From NCBI GenBank assembly GCA_017165825.1, contig CM029370.1, positions 27,199,459 to 27,263,458 on the forward strand: a DNA stretch of 64,000 bases, read 5' to 3'. The position numbers were made by a program, and so were the translations under genes. Below the pieces are notes generated by a model. It saw only the letters and a program-made list of their open reading frames with translations, searched no databases and was not told the DNA's origin. This document shows, in pieces, positions 35,470 through 47,740 of this stretch (position 1 is its first letter; each line of letters begins with the position of its first letter). This DNA is from Hepsetus odoe (Eukaryota; Chordata; Actinopteri; Characiformes; Hepsetidae).

Positions 35470-36270
35470 GTATTTTAGCAACTTTGATCAGAGCCAAACT
35501 AATGATTACTGGGTCAGTGAATCTCCACCATATGATATGGGGGCTGTGCTGGTATTTGTCGAAAATGCTGCAAGGGAGGACAAGCAATAAACCAGCTACA
35601 GAGTCATGGGAGCTCAAGGCTTCAGAGGAAGAAAGTTCAGCCAATCAGGTCCAACCCAGGAGAAGAGCTATTTTAACACAAATTCCTGAAAAATTCACGA
35701 TGGCTGTGATAGAAAGGTGTCAGAACACACAGTGCAACACAGCTTGGTGTTAACGGGGCTGCAGACCAGTCAGAGAGCCCTTGCCGACCCTTCTCTGCCA
35801 AACGTATCTACAAAGGGGAACATCAGACCTGGACCACAGAGCAAGTTTTCTCACGTGGACGGACAGGTGCTTATGTTGCTTTCTTGTGGGAAATAAAGCC
35901 CTGTCACTCTGCACTATTGTAGGAAGTGTCAGGCTCTGGGCTACGTTCTGCTGGGAAACCCTGCTTCATTCATATGGATGTTACCTTCATACCTACTACC
36001 TACCTAAACATTGCTGCAAACAAGTACATCCCTTCAATGACAGTGGACTCTTTCAGTAGGATAAGTTCCTTCCAAACTTCAAAAAAGGGGTAAAGGATGA
36101 TTTGGGGGTTATGACAAAGAGTTCAAGTTGTTGATCCCACCTGACAACCAACAGGACTTAAAGGATCTGCTGCTAATATCTTCAGCACATCTTCGGAGGT
36201 CTTGTGGAGTTCATGCCACAGCGGCCAACGCAATATTCAGGTTTAATGTTATAGCTGGCCAGTGCGGGTT
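35470..36270 (+). pseudogene. Tc1-like transposase pseudogene, near full length
   Basis: Recognisable in order: 'aactttgatcagagccaaac', 'gatagaaaggtgtcagaaca', 'ctggaccacagagcaa', 'ttctgctgggaaaccctgct' (WETL), 'tacctaaacattgctgcaaa' and 'caggacttaaaggatctgct'. The frame is broken by many stops and indels. The part coding for the NPIEHLWD motif with the last catalytic glutamate appears deleted near 36140. Identified from remembered family features. It lies directly beside the LINE fragment. Confidence 0.78.
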
Positions 36271-36819
36271 ACTTTCAAATAATCAATGTTTTGAAGGCAC
36301 TAAAACTAAGTTCTGGACCAAAAATGTTTCTAGCATTTAAAAAAATTTATAGATGGTCTTGATTTTTGAGCGATATGATTATGCGTGGCTGCAGATTTTT
36401 AGCTTAAAATACATTCATTATTAGTTATCACTCTGTAATTACACTTTTGCAATGCATTTGCATGCTTGGTTTGACTTTCACGTGAATCTGTCAACTGTGA
36501 ACAAATGAAACCTAAAAGTACTTGAAGGTACAAAACACAAATGACTAAATAGGTGCGTCGAAAATAAACGGTAAAACACAATGCCACACCGAATGTATTC
36601 TTTATTATAACGTATGCGTTCCAGTTCTGTAATGCGATGACAGATCTGTAGAATGAGTGTATACATCATGAATCCACTAGAGGAAATGCTGGTGTCACAT
36701 ACACACGCCTCCTTGAGAAAGAGCAGGCAGGGCTTCCGCAGCTTAAGCCGAGAACGGTGACTAAACATGCTCGTCCCAAGGGGCTGCTCTCAGAGTTGTA
36801 ATTCAGAAATAGCACTTTA
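36271..36819. other. No gene seen
   Basis: AT-rich, unassigned. Confidence 0.4.
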
Positions 36820-37480
36820 ATAACAAGCTTCTGCGAGTGTGCATCATTAATCTGCAAATTAATGAAACGCTCCACCCCTGTGTTAATTCTTCTTCGAGCA
36901 TTATTTTTAGTTATGGGGCCAAGCACTCAATGTTTCCGTGCCTGTTCACCTGCTTTAAATCCCACCCATCACCAAATGAGTGGCCCTCCGGAGAGCGAAG
37001 GCTGCGGGTCCAAGCGCCTAACCTTGGCTGCTCTACATCCTGACATTATTATGTCTTCCTTAGAAACATATAGCCTCCCTAATGCCCACTGCACATCACA
37101 ATAAATACTGCGAAAACAAAGCGCCCTGGTTAAAGCAGCAGCTCCAGTGAACGCCTTAATGAATGGAAGCCATCATTTTGGACCAAACTTTTCCTTTAAT
37201 CATTTCCGAAGGACAGATTAAGCCCGAAGGCCAAAGCTTAAGTGCGTGGGACATGATTTTGGACCAGATATCCCCAACATTTCCACGTCAGGTTGCCTAT
37301 TTTTCAACTGCGGAAAAAATAAGTTGCTAATTTCGCCTGGTGCTCTTTCTAGACAGTGCAGGTTTAATTGCTAATTGTTAACCGGGAATGAATGCATTTG
37401 CATATTAATTAGGGAGCCCATTTACATTTTTAATTTGCCGCCTTCAAAGGGGGTGAGATAAAAGGTCACACGATTTTAAA
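36820..37480. promoter_or_regulatory. Candidate conserved noncoding element cluster
   Basis: A repeat-free complex block of about 660 bases: 'gcatcattaatctgcaaatt', 'agccatcattttggaccaaa' with a near repeat 'gacatgattttggaccagat', 'aattgctaattgttaaccgg' and 'gcatttgcatattaattagg' (octamer plus homeodomain sites). Confidence 0.45.
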
Positions 37481-38559
37481 TAATTTATGCTCCATTGCTG
37501 AAAAGAAGCTGAAAAGAAGTGCTCAGCTGATTTTAACCCCTGAGAGCTTTTACAGAATGAAGCGCTCCAAAAAATTGTTTTTACAAATCTAATTAAACGG
37601 AAAAGGGCTCGGAGCACGCCGGAGAGGAGAACCACCCTGCACAGGAGGAGCGACAGCACCGCACTGCACTAAAGGCTTGCTGTTAAGAAGATGTGCATGA
37701 TATTTTGTGATCCATCTCTTTTTTAACTGTTCACTCATGCTGGGGTGGCCAAAGCCCAGGACAGTGGCTGCAGACACCGAATCTGGAGTTTTTCCACTGA
37801 CTTGAAGCAACATGGCCTCCACATGCAAATCCATCAGTTCTTTCTGAGACCAAGTTAGTAATACATAAGAAAAACAATATGGGAAATTTCATGATCACCC
37901 GTCGCCATGACAACCATCGCAATCGTAATTCACATTCCTTGCAATCAATGGTTATGGTACATTCATCACAACTATCCACACCCACACCGTAATCCTGACT
38001 CTCAGTTTACTCTCAGTAACATTAAAGGGGAATTTCATTCATTATTCAGAAGTTCTGCATAAATAAAAGTTTAAAATATAGCAAAGTCATTCAGGATGAT
38101 TTGATGGGAAAGTCTGCCATTGAGAGAGAAATGCTGAGTCAGAATTGTTCTTAGTGGTTCGTTTTTTGTTTTTTTTAAAAATCAAATTCATGTATTAAAT
38201 TAGATTCAGCTAAAATGACATACACTATGTGGTAATGGCTCAAATTAAATCAATCAGTCGAACAAACATCTTTAAAACAATTATGTCTTTTTCAGATGCA
38301 ACTTTAGACAGAAATATTCTGCAGCAAATAAAGCACTATTTGAATCCCATAAGTGTGTTAGCAGAATGACATTAGAGTATATATTCCTTGTGCTTTTAAC
38401 CATATTTTGATATTTATGTCCTGAACCTAAGCTCTAAAAATCATGCTTCACTACTGCCTACATAATATTCAGACTTCTCAACTTCAGCACCCTGCTGATA
38501 TTTCAAATGATGAAATCTCCATTTTTCTTCATTTTTCTTTAAATGAGCTTGATGGCCTG
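37481..38559. other. No gene seen
   Basis: Unassigned. The part near 37500-37670 may continue the conserved-looking block. Confidence 0.35.
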
Positions 38560-39330
38560 TCTTCTACTTCCTGTATCTGAAACACACTGCGTTTTTTTTT
38601 TTATTTTTTTTTTTTTACTCTCCTTTTTGTACCAGTGATCCTAATTACACACCCCGAATGGAGCAAGAGCTGGTACATTTAAATCTGAACACATCGCTCG
38701 TCCTCATTGTCTGCTTGGCATTTGGTCTTTGTGCTCATGCACTTAAATTACATCCTGACAATCGCACCGGTCATGAGGAACAGGGAGAGACAGAGAGAAA
38801 GCGAGAGACCCAGAGAGAGACATAGAGAGCGAGAGCGAGAAAGAGAGGTCTGTACATGAAAGTGCGACTTGTCTGACCTCCTCTTCATCAGTTAACTTGT
38901 AAAAAGCCTGCTCTCGTCTACTCTGCCGTGCTGACTTGATCGACACAATTAACTCAACATTCCAGTGAATAGACAGCGAGTATTTGATGGCTCTAAAATT
39001 AAAGGACTCGCGCCATGGCAGACTCACCCCAGCCCCCTAAAATTAAGTGAACCAACTTCATTCACCCCATTGAATGCAGCGAAGGGAGGGGGCCCTCTTG
39101 ATTGAATAATTGATTTTCTCCAGCAGTCTATGTTTAAGAGGGATAACTTGACATCCTTTGGACTGTAATGATTGTAATTACTGCAATGACTGGTCATGTC
39201 AAATATGACACTGAAAGGACTGTTATTAACCATTATTATCCGCAAAGAGAAATTCTGAAATAGCGAGACACTTCTGTCTATCGCCTCAGTGTGACCCACC
39301 TCAGTGCTCAGAGCTGAATGCACGGCTGGA
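38560..39330. promoter_or_regulatory. Candidate conserved noncoding elements around a GA-rich run
   Basis: Two complex parts, 38630-38765 ('gatcctaattacacaccccg') and 38980-39310 ('gattgaataattgattttct', 'gtaatgattgtaattactgc'), flank a GA-rich simple stretch (38783-38848). Confidence 0.35.
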
Positions 39331-39801
39331 CTGATGGGAGATCACCTCCTCTGTTTTGATGCCGAGAGGCTGGTTAATTGACTGTGCATTCAGAAGCACT
39401 GAGGTGTCCACAGCTCCGATCAGCCACCTCCTCCTTTTTTTTTTTAACAAAAAGCAACTGAAGTCGGCCATTTGATCTGCCTTAAACCAGGCCCGTCACA
39501 GTCGATTATATCTGGAATCTGTCTGTTATTCTGATGGTTTTGTGGGTTTAGCAAAATGCAAAAACGAAAAACGGCGAGCTATTAAATACTTTACTGGAAA
39601 GGGGCATGAAAAGACGCCGCCGTACCTAAAATCTCACCAGCAAGTCCAGAAACAAAGATTATTTCAATAAAATCTGCCCCAAAAATAGAAGAAAGTGGGC
39701 AACAACTTGTTTTTTCTTTAACATTTGGTGTAAACGTATTGGATTAAGTCCTCTACTATGTTTCCTTCCGTTTGAGAACAACATTGCAGCTTGGCCCACA
39801 G
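39331..39801. other. No gene seen
   Basis: Unassigned. Confidence 0.4.
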
Positions 39802-39848
39802 GTGTACAGAGTTAAACGTGTACAGAGTTAAACGTGTACAGAGTTAAC
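39802..39848. repeat. 16-base tandem repeat, three copies
   Basis: 'gtgtacagagttaaac' occurs twice exactly and a third time one base shorter ('gtgtacagagttaac'). The ends give GTTAA half-sites of the HNF1 type. Confidence 0.93.
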
Positions 39849-40789
39849 AGTTGCTAGAAAGTATGGTAAATCAAAGCAGCGCACATTTAATTCAATACAG
39901 AACAAAAATGTCTGATTCAGAGAAGCTTTCCAGCCTAAAAATATAAAAACATCATCACTATCAGAAAAAAAATTAACTCCCTGTTTGTTTTATTCCCAAA
40001 CAGGTAACTCTGTCCATGAGAAGGGAAGGTATTCATTTCTATTGCTTCATTATTGATCCCTGTAAAGGGCAGCTGGAGTTTTGTAATGTAAAATGAAGGA
40101 AAAGCAACAAAAGCGGATGTACAGTTCACAATGTTGCTGTGATATATACATGTTCTAAGTTATGAGTAATGGATTTAAAGTTTGGCAAACTTGGCAAACC
40201 AGGCAAGCATTGAAACTGAAGCAAAATCAGAGTTTTTTATGGTGGGAACCACATTTTTGGGGTAAATTTGGAGAAACATCTGTCCGTTTGTGGTCAAAAT
40301 TCACAGAATATTTTATAAATGGAAATGATTTAGTTGATAAAAAGCAATACACTTAAATATCTGCCCACCAGTGTTTGGTTGTCCCTCGTGTTGGTCCTGG
40401 TCAAATGGATCAGCATGTGTTGAGGGAGCTTTCTGGTTTTTAATATGTTTTTACTGTATAAATACACTTCATGCCGTCTTTATTGTTGGATGCAGTGTGA
40501 CACGTTCGGGATACGATTCCCATCCCCAGCGCTTATCATTGATATGTTTCTTCAGAGAACCAATAAAAGGCCACTGAAGTGTGAAGAACATTTCTATTCT
40601 TATGCTTGCGTGCTCAAAATAATAGATAAAGACACAACAAAAAGCTACGCTGGATCATATTCTTTCCATATCGAAATAAACAGAACATCAGAATTGAAAA
40701 TGGAGGTATTAAAGAAGAGCAGATTCAAATGCAGAAATAGCTTTTCTTGCCTCAGGCACACACTGTCTTAAAATTTTTCAGTGGGCAGA
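39849..40789. other. No gene seen
   Basis: AT-rich, unsupported frames only. Confidence 0.4.
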
Positions 40790-41060
40790 ATCTTTTGTGA
40801 GGAACCAGATCCTGAGAGTGTCCACGGGCCAGGGACGCTCCTCTCGTTTCGCTTCTGGAGACTTAAGAGTGATGCTTCAGTCCATTTCATCATCCAGCTC
40901 AAAGGCTCATTGCACTCCTGACAAATACCCTGAAAAAAAAAAGAAAAAAAAAACAGAACATGCACAGCAGTTTGGCAGCTGTGCTCATTTGCATATTGAG
41001 GCATTAATTAGCGTGTTGGAGCAGTGGTGAGAGTGTGACCATGGGCTCAGAGCGTGGAGA
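40790..41060. promoter_or_regulatory. Candidate conserved noncoding element
   Basis: A complex block with 'ctcatttgcatattgaggca' followed by 'ttaattagcgtgttgg' (octamer and homeodomain sites), interrupted by an A-rich run (40932-40950). Confidence 0.35.
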
Positions 41061-41339
41061 GGATCAGCGGGGCACTGAACGGGTGTTGCACCACTGTCAC
41101 CAGTCTTTAGGGCAGTAAAAAGGTTAAGGTGTGGGTGCAGGTATGTGTCCAGTATGTTACTATGGCATTAACTGTCAACACCTCCTAAATCCTATACCTC
41201 ATCAATGCAGCCTTCATCTTTTTGTGCCTTTATGCAGCTTCTTTTTTGTTGTTTACAGCTTGTTTTGGGCTTGATCATGATCTTCATGAAGGGATCTTTT
41301 CTGTGATACTGTTAGGCTCAAATTGATCATGATGAACTC
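41061..41339. other. No gene seen
   Basis: Unassigned. Confidence 0.4.
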
Positions 41340-41575
41340 TCTGGCTCAGTGGTCTCAGCAAGAAGGTTCTGGGTTTGGTTCTACCTATATCTGTGAGGGT
41401 TTCCTCAGGGTTCTCCAGGACTTCCTATAGTCTATACACATGAATATCTGGTGGATTGGAGATGGTAAGTTGCTCTTTAGGTGTGTCTGTCCTGTAATGG
41501 ACCGGAGACCTATCCGGGGTCCTCTGACTTTCTTCCATCAAGGGCTGAGACAGCCATCAGTCCACTCTGCAACCC
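41340..41575 (-). repeat. Repeat family F, diverged long copy
   Basis: 'gtctgtcctgtaatggaccg', 'gacctatccggggtcctctg' and 'agggttctccaggacttcct' correspond to the complement of the 10500 copy. Confidence 0.7.
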
Positions 41576-42639
41576 TGCATTAACTGCATTAAAACAAAAG
41601 TAACAATCCTGCTTTGAAAATCTGTGAAGCAGAACGCAAAGGTATTTTGTGTTCAAATGAAAGGTAAAAGGGAAAGTTGTCAGAAAAATAAAAACTCTTT
41701 GTTGCTTCCCCTGGGGAATTGTGGGAGGTAATGCATAATCAAAAACATTTGAAACAAATTTCTTTAGAAATGCACCAGTATATTAAAAAAGCAATGTGCT
41801 CTATTTTGATGCAAACACTTCAAACCCTGCAGAGGTGCCGACAGAATGACTGTTCTAACAGGGCGCACAAGAGCTTCTTCATCCTGCAGTCAGTGACTGC
41901 TTGGCTCAGTCTACTGTCCTTGAATTTTAGTTCCATGTATCAGTTGTTTATAGCCATTAATAATGAATGAAATTATTTGTTGTATGTTTTATCAACGCCA
42001 CTGACCATTCAGAATGCTTCATCTACAAGAAACTCCTATTTATCCCATTCTGTTTCTGGGAAGCACTGGATCCATCAGACTCAGCCTTGAGCAAAGCAGA
42101 TTCATTATGCAAATGAGTATAACCGGCACATTAAACCTACCCAATCAGGAGGTGGGTGGTGTTTACAGGGTTAGTGCTGTACTTCAGTGTAGGAAACATT
42201 CTTCCTGCTTTTCAAATGTCCCCGTGTGATGTGGAAAGACAGCAGCTAGCTTTTTAACGAACGGATTTCGCACTTATATGGCCAGTTCTATGCACTTGCT
42301 AGGACTCACACTAACAACAGTGATTGGTCGAAGGTTAGCATGCTTTGGACTGCTTGCAGGAGAAAACTAACCACTACTTTTGTTACAGCAAAATGAGGGA
42401 AAGTGAGTCGCGAGGAACCTGATTTTGAAGTAGATAAAAAAAAAATTCTACTTTTGAAGTTTCAGGTCAAACTGGGACCACGCCGAGAACTCCAGTTCCA
42501 CACACTCCTGCTGTTCAGTTAGCTCTAAGGGCCTTGGATGGTTTTTTTTTATAAAGGAAAATTTTGTTGTATTTCAGCCGAATATGAATAACTATGCCAT
42601 GACGCTGATTAAAAACAGCTAAATTTGCAGCTAGCTTGG
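41576..42639. other. No gene seen
   Basis: Unassigned. Confidence 0.4.
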
Positions 42640-42845
42640 GGCAGTGGTGGCGTAGTGGTTAGGGACTTGGCCCCAGGATCAGAAGGTCGTGGGTTTGAAT
42701 CCAAGACCAGTAGGTTGCCCTGAGGTACCCTTGGGCAAGGTACCGTTCCCATCACTGCTCCCTGCTGCACGCAGTGTGCAGGTGAAATGCAGAGGTTGTA
42801 TTTCTTTGTGTTTTACAATGACGAGAATAGTCACTTTCACTAGCT
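42640..42845 (+). repeat. SINE family B
   Basis: 'ggtggcgtagtggttaggga', 'gtgggtttgaatccaagacc', 'ccttgggcaaggtaccgttc' and the tail 'gagaatagtcactttcac'. The central part is slightly shortened. Confidence 0.88.
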
Positions 42846-43746
42846 GTTCTGGATCAGGAGATACCACTTTACTTTAGCACATCTTTGGTAAGGCCACAGG
42901 ACACCTACATAAGTATTTTATGACAACTGACATAAAACTTCTAAAAAGCATTTACTGCAGCGCTGCAGAGTTGGAATTGTTATAGTCTTCAGAAGTGACC
43001 ACGTAGGCTGTGTCAGGAGTAATGGAGGTTTATGTAGCGGTCATATAGCCTTATGAACATTCTCTAATCATAAACATAACCCAATCTGACATCATCCCCT
43101 ACCTCAACCTATTGAAACTGTTTTGCAAGGCATTTTGTGTTTCATACAAATCTCCAGGATGCAAAATCTGACATGTTTAATGTGTGGAATCTGATTTGCG
43201 GGAGTTTTTTCTTGGCTTGGCATTTCCAGTGAAAAGCAGCTGACTGCAAATCCCAGTTTACAATATTAGATTAATGCCCAAACCAGCTGAAGACATTTTC
43301 CCAGACAGTAATAAAATGTAATAGCTTAGAAATGTGTAGAGCAGTGTTATTAAAGTATAGTTACTTACTAGTCACAACCCAAACTCAAGCCCATCAACAG
43401 ACTTACCAACTTTTTTGCCTCACATCAATGTCTTTGGAGGATTGGAGGACTCTTGAACCTCTACTTTGGAGGTATTTCAGCAATCTTGTTTGTAAAGGTT
43501 GAGACTTAATGGTCATTGGCTCCTTAAGAGGCCTATTGGACTAGTATTATTCTCTTACATAAGTCAACAAAGACAATGTGGAGTCACATTTACACTAGAT
43601 GGTAAAAACCATTGGCATTAAGCATGCAGCCCCCACATCTCTTTATGGTTATAACAGTCGAATGAGTATTGTGAAGTCAAATCCAGTTCAAAAATAGTGA
43701 TCTTGGGTTTGTGTGTGCAATTGCTCGGATGTGCAAAGCCATCAAT
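42846..43746. other. No gene seen
   Basis: Unassigned. Confidence 0.4.
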
Positions 43747-43936
43747 TTACATTTGCAGCATTTAGCAGGCGCTCTTATCCAGAGCGACTTCCATGTCCTA
43801 ATTACAGGGACAGTCCCCCTGGAGACACTCAGGGTTAAGGGACTTGGTCAGGGTAGTAGTGCCAAAGGTGTGATTCAAACCTGAGACCTCTTGAGCCATA
43901 GGTCCATAGGCAAGTGCCCTACCAATAGGCCACCAC
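43747..43936 (-). repeat. tRNA-derived SINE family A
   Basis: The plus strand reads 'gcgctcttatccagagcgac', 'gtgtgattcaaacctgagac' and 'aagtgccctaccaataggcc', complementary to the 6510 copy. Confidence 0.88.
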
Positions 43937-45469
43937 CTTCAGTCCTTAGGCTAATGTTGCTTCCAGAGGCAAACTATGCAGACACTAAATTAATCACACA
44001 CGCAATTGAAGTAGAAGTGCAGATTCCTACAAAACAACTCTGGCTTAGTACTAATTCAACTTCTTTCATCAAGTAAAATAAAAAGAGCAGAGTTTAAAAG
44101 TAAAAATGATTCCCTTGAAGGACATTTCTAGCAGTTGTTCAAGAGCAAAGCGACTTGGAGATCAGACCAGATTAATATAATTCCAAGATTATTAAAGCAT
44201 TTGAACTTTAACGCCAATAAAAACTGTCTACTGAAAATACCGAACATTCACCACATTCGATAGAAGCCTTTTATGTTTACGTCTCTGCTGTGTCTTTCAT
44301 GTCTCTGTTTGGTCTTTTTAGGTTTGTCGTGCATGGTCTGCTCTGATGGACAGTGACGGTCTTTTCTGCATTTTCTGTGCATTTAGGCTGCAATTAGTTC
44401 TTCATTTATGAAGCATTAAAACAAATAATGGAGAATTTCCCATCAGATGCATTTCAACTAAAGTAAGGGATCTGGTCTCAAAACGTCAGGTGTAGGAAGT
44501 ACAGATTTTTGTGTTAAAATGTAGGGAATCAAATAACGTCCTCCAAAAAATGGACAGATACCTAAAAATAATTTACCAGTAACTGAAAGTGACTAATTAC
44601 TTCTGAGAACAGATGTCAACTTTACACTTCCGCCCTGCTATGTGAGTTTGCGTCGATGCTGAGTTGTCACTGTTCCTACACACTTCCTTTTCAGAATAAT
44701 GCCGCCTACAGTTGACCAGGGCAGGACCAGTGGGTGGATCATTTTAAGCACAACACAACATTAACATCTCGACTTTTTGAGCGTGTTTGTGCAAAGAGGT
44801 GATCACTGCTGAAGTTTTTCAGCCAATAGCATCCTGTGGAAAGAAAAATGACCACTGATGGAGGACAAGAGGGCCAGAAACACAAACTGTGCAGCATCAG
44901 AAAAACTGCCCAAGTTAGATGTGTCCAACAGAGTGGACAGTGAGTGGACACCTTGTTTAAAACACTAGATGTGTGTGACCCACCCAGTTCCATACACACA
45001 CACACACACACACACCATGTCTGTGTTTCCGCTTTGCTGAGAACGCTCTACCTCCCAAATAATCCTTACTGAGAGTCCACTGGGCGCCCTGAATGTTGAT
45101 GAAGGGGGTAAAACAGGGCTAATAAATGATGCAGAGAAACAGATGGACAACAGTCTGCCTATCGGACCATCAGCAGTAACAATCCTCACCTTGGTCTCAG
45201 TCGCGCCATGACACAGGAACCCCTTCCCTACCCATAATGCTCTGCTCTCATTAGCAGCTTTAGTCGATCACTTGGTGTGTTTTCTAACGCGCTGGGCTTT
45301 TGATCCGGATGAGGAAAGAGACAGCCCTTTCATTTCAGGAACATGGCATTTCTCTTTGAACACACCAATGGTTTAGCGTCAAACGCTTCGTTAACGTGAA
45401 GGTTACTCTTTTATCACCTGTTTTAGAGCTGTCAGTGGGGAGAGAAAACAGTAACCTGCTAGACAGGCA
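43937..45469. other. No gene seen
   Basis: A CA run lies at 44993-45015. The block 45180-45360 is complex ('cataatgctctgctctcatt') and may be conserved. No exon supported. Confidence 0.4.
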
Positions 45470-45775
45470 TAGTGAACAAAAACAGGAATAAAAGGGAAGG
45501 AGTCAAGTCAAGAGCTGAGTCTGAGACAGATCTCGCAGCAGCTCCTCAGAAGAAGGGAGTGGATGAGGCCAGCAAACAGCTTGAGACAATAGCTTCAGCA
45601 TCTAAGCACGAGCTTATTACAAACCACGAGAAAGCATCCCCTCGACACAAAAGAAAGTTCCTTTGAATCTGTGACACCACCTAAAGATGAAAAGGCCTTC
45701 CTTGAGCCTAGACGTGATGCCGAAAAAGCTGGGCCGATGACAGCAATCTTGGCCCTCCACCAAGGCAGCTGAGGG
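45470..45775 (+). other. Possible decayed coding segment
   Basis: One frame (45472-45666) gives a charged stretch with AAAPQKKGVDEASKQLETIA. A second, shifted frame then gives ESVTPPKDEKAFLEPRRDAE up to a stop at about 45772. Together they look like a hydrophilic protein fragment with one frameshift. I recognise no family, and chance is possible. Confidence 0.2.
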
Positions 45776-46799
45776 GACCCGTCCCTCAAGTGGATGCCTA
45801 ACTTGTCCTGAGGATGTGCTATCTGTCTTCTTGTTAACAGCCCTGCAGATGGGCGCTCAGCGGGTGAATCGGTTAGTTTGCGTGCCACCCGGGCATGGCC
45901 TCTCCCGGCTGCGCTCTATTACAGGGTCAGCCTGCCAAACTGTAAAGTCAGGGAACAAGACCCCCTCGGCAAAAGGACACCCACCACATGTGGGATACAA
46001 AAGACTGCACAATTCTTTTAATATTTCAAATCAACATTTTGGTACTGAAAGTATAATAAAATGTATTTTTATGTGCAATGGAGTCCTTTCATTAAAAAAT
46101 GTAGACATTTACATGCTACAGACCAAAACTTTGGGAGAGTTAAAATGATGTTGTGAAGGATTTTAATGCAAAAATGATGAATTATTTTACAGTCCTGTAA
46201 GTCATTTAGATCAGGGTTAGAAATAAAAAGATATATAATTTCCTGTCTGAATTTATAGAAATGAAGGCCACACTTTATTTTGACGATCAACAGATACTTC
46301 GTATGTAATGAAAGAAAGTGCATAAACAACAGCTACAGGTTTAAGTTTAAGATTAGATTTAGATTTTGGGTTCAAGTTGGGGTTAAGGTTAGATTTAACA
46401 GAATACGGTCTATTCAACTTAAAATTCAATTGCACACATTAGCTAGGACACGCTGAGCGTCTACAAGGCATCTACAGTGGACTATCCGAATAAACTCTTA
46501 GAATTTATTCTAAATGTACTAAAAATGATTCTAAAGCTCTCAGAAATGCTCAATGTTTAAGGTTCTAGATTTGAAAAGAGATCGCCACATTTCGTGACAT
46601 TGATCTTGATGTATTTGTGCCCCACTAATAACTAGACCCTAAAATGTAAAGACATTCCTGGAAATGTTTTAATGTGAGACGCGCAGTCTGCATCCTTTAG
46701 TTCTGGCACTTGTTTAATTTTGAGTCCTACTGTGACCATGAATGTTCAGCAGAAAACAAGAAAAGTAATCAAGTACTTCAGGGCTTAGTTTAAGTAGTT
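45776..46799. other. No gene seen
   Basis: AT-rich. A 'taagtttaagattagattta' run of loose hexamer character lies at 46340-46395. Confidence 0.4.
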
Positions 46800-47130
46800 C
46801 TTAAAGTGGCACAGAAGGTTCTTGGAGTGTTGATCCTACAGAAGAAAGCCCTTTCCCTAATTATAACCCATGCTTAAAAATGTGTGAAGAACCTTTTCAA
46901 GGTGTGCATATCATGTAATGGTTCTTAACCAAGTTCTTCCAAGATCCTTAAAATCACGTCTTCACCGTATTTCACTAGGAAAACAGTTCTGTAAAAAAAT
47001 CCATTGGAAAGGGGTTTTGGGAACCCAAAATGGTTCTTCTATGATTTTGCAGAATGAAGCCTTTCTGATCTCGCTTTTAAAGAACGAAGCATCCAATAAA
47101 CTCAGAACCTGAAAAGCATCTTCGCTGGCA
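46800..47130. repeat. Diverged 'aatggttcttctat' DNA repeat
   Basis: 'ttgggaacccaaaatggttc' and 'gtaatggttcttaaccaagt' are motifs of a common fish DNA-transposon-derived repeat, also seen near 1150-1400. Confidence 0.5.
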
Positions 47131-47199
47131 AATTCAAACACTAAGCAAGATGTGCGTAAGAGAAACGCTGCCGAATCACAAACATTTTAATGAGACGAG

Positions 47200-47740
47200 T
47201 AGGGTACAACAAAAGGCGTTACTTAGCAACAAAATACAATCTCTTGTGAGAGGCACTCGAAGAAATCCCTCACGAAGGCTGCAGATGGGAAATCATCATG
47301 CCTTTTCAGATAAACAACCACAGCTTCCTTGTCCAATTAGATTATGTTGCTGTGTGCACAAATTTTCACACTCTGAGGTGTGCAAATCGTGCAAGATTTC
47401 ACTTCGGGCAGTGAGGGAGGCCATGAGGTTGCAAGGTCGCGTTGCGGCACGAACTGATGAAGTGCTTGAATATCAGCATCGAGCCGGAGCAGCGAGCGTG
47501 TTCTGAAATTCACATTAGATGTGGAAAGGGAGTTTGTAAAAGTAAAAAAAAAAATTCCAGAAAGATCTAACCAATCGGGCCTCATTTATATATTTGCATG
47601 TCCATCTGTCTGTATATCTTTACATCAGTTGACAGACACACTGGCAGTCCAGGTCATGGACGATCCCTTAGAGAAATTAAATTTTATCTCCACTGCCTCA
47701 ATTAAGGCCAAGATAAAAAGTTTGCCTTGACACACATTAA
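47200..47740. promoter_or_regulatory. Candidate conserved noncoding element
   Basis: Complex and repeat-free: 'tccttgtccaattagattat', 'ggtgtgcaaatcgtgcaaga', 'tttatatatttgcatgtcca' and 'cctcaattaaggccaagata'. It lies about 0.7-1.2 kb beyond the papola poly(A) site. Confidence 0.4.
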
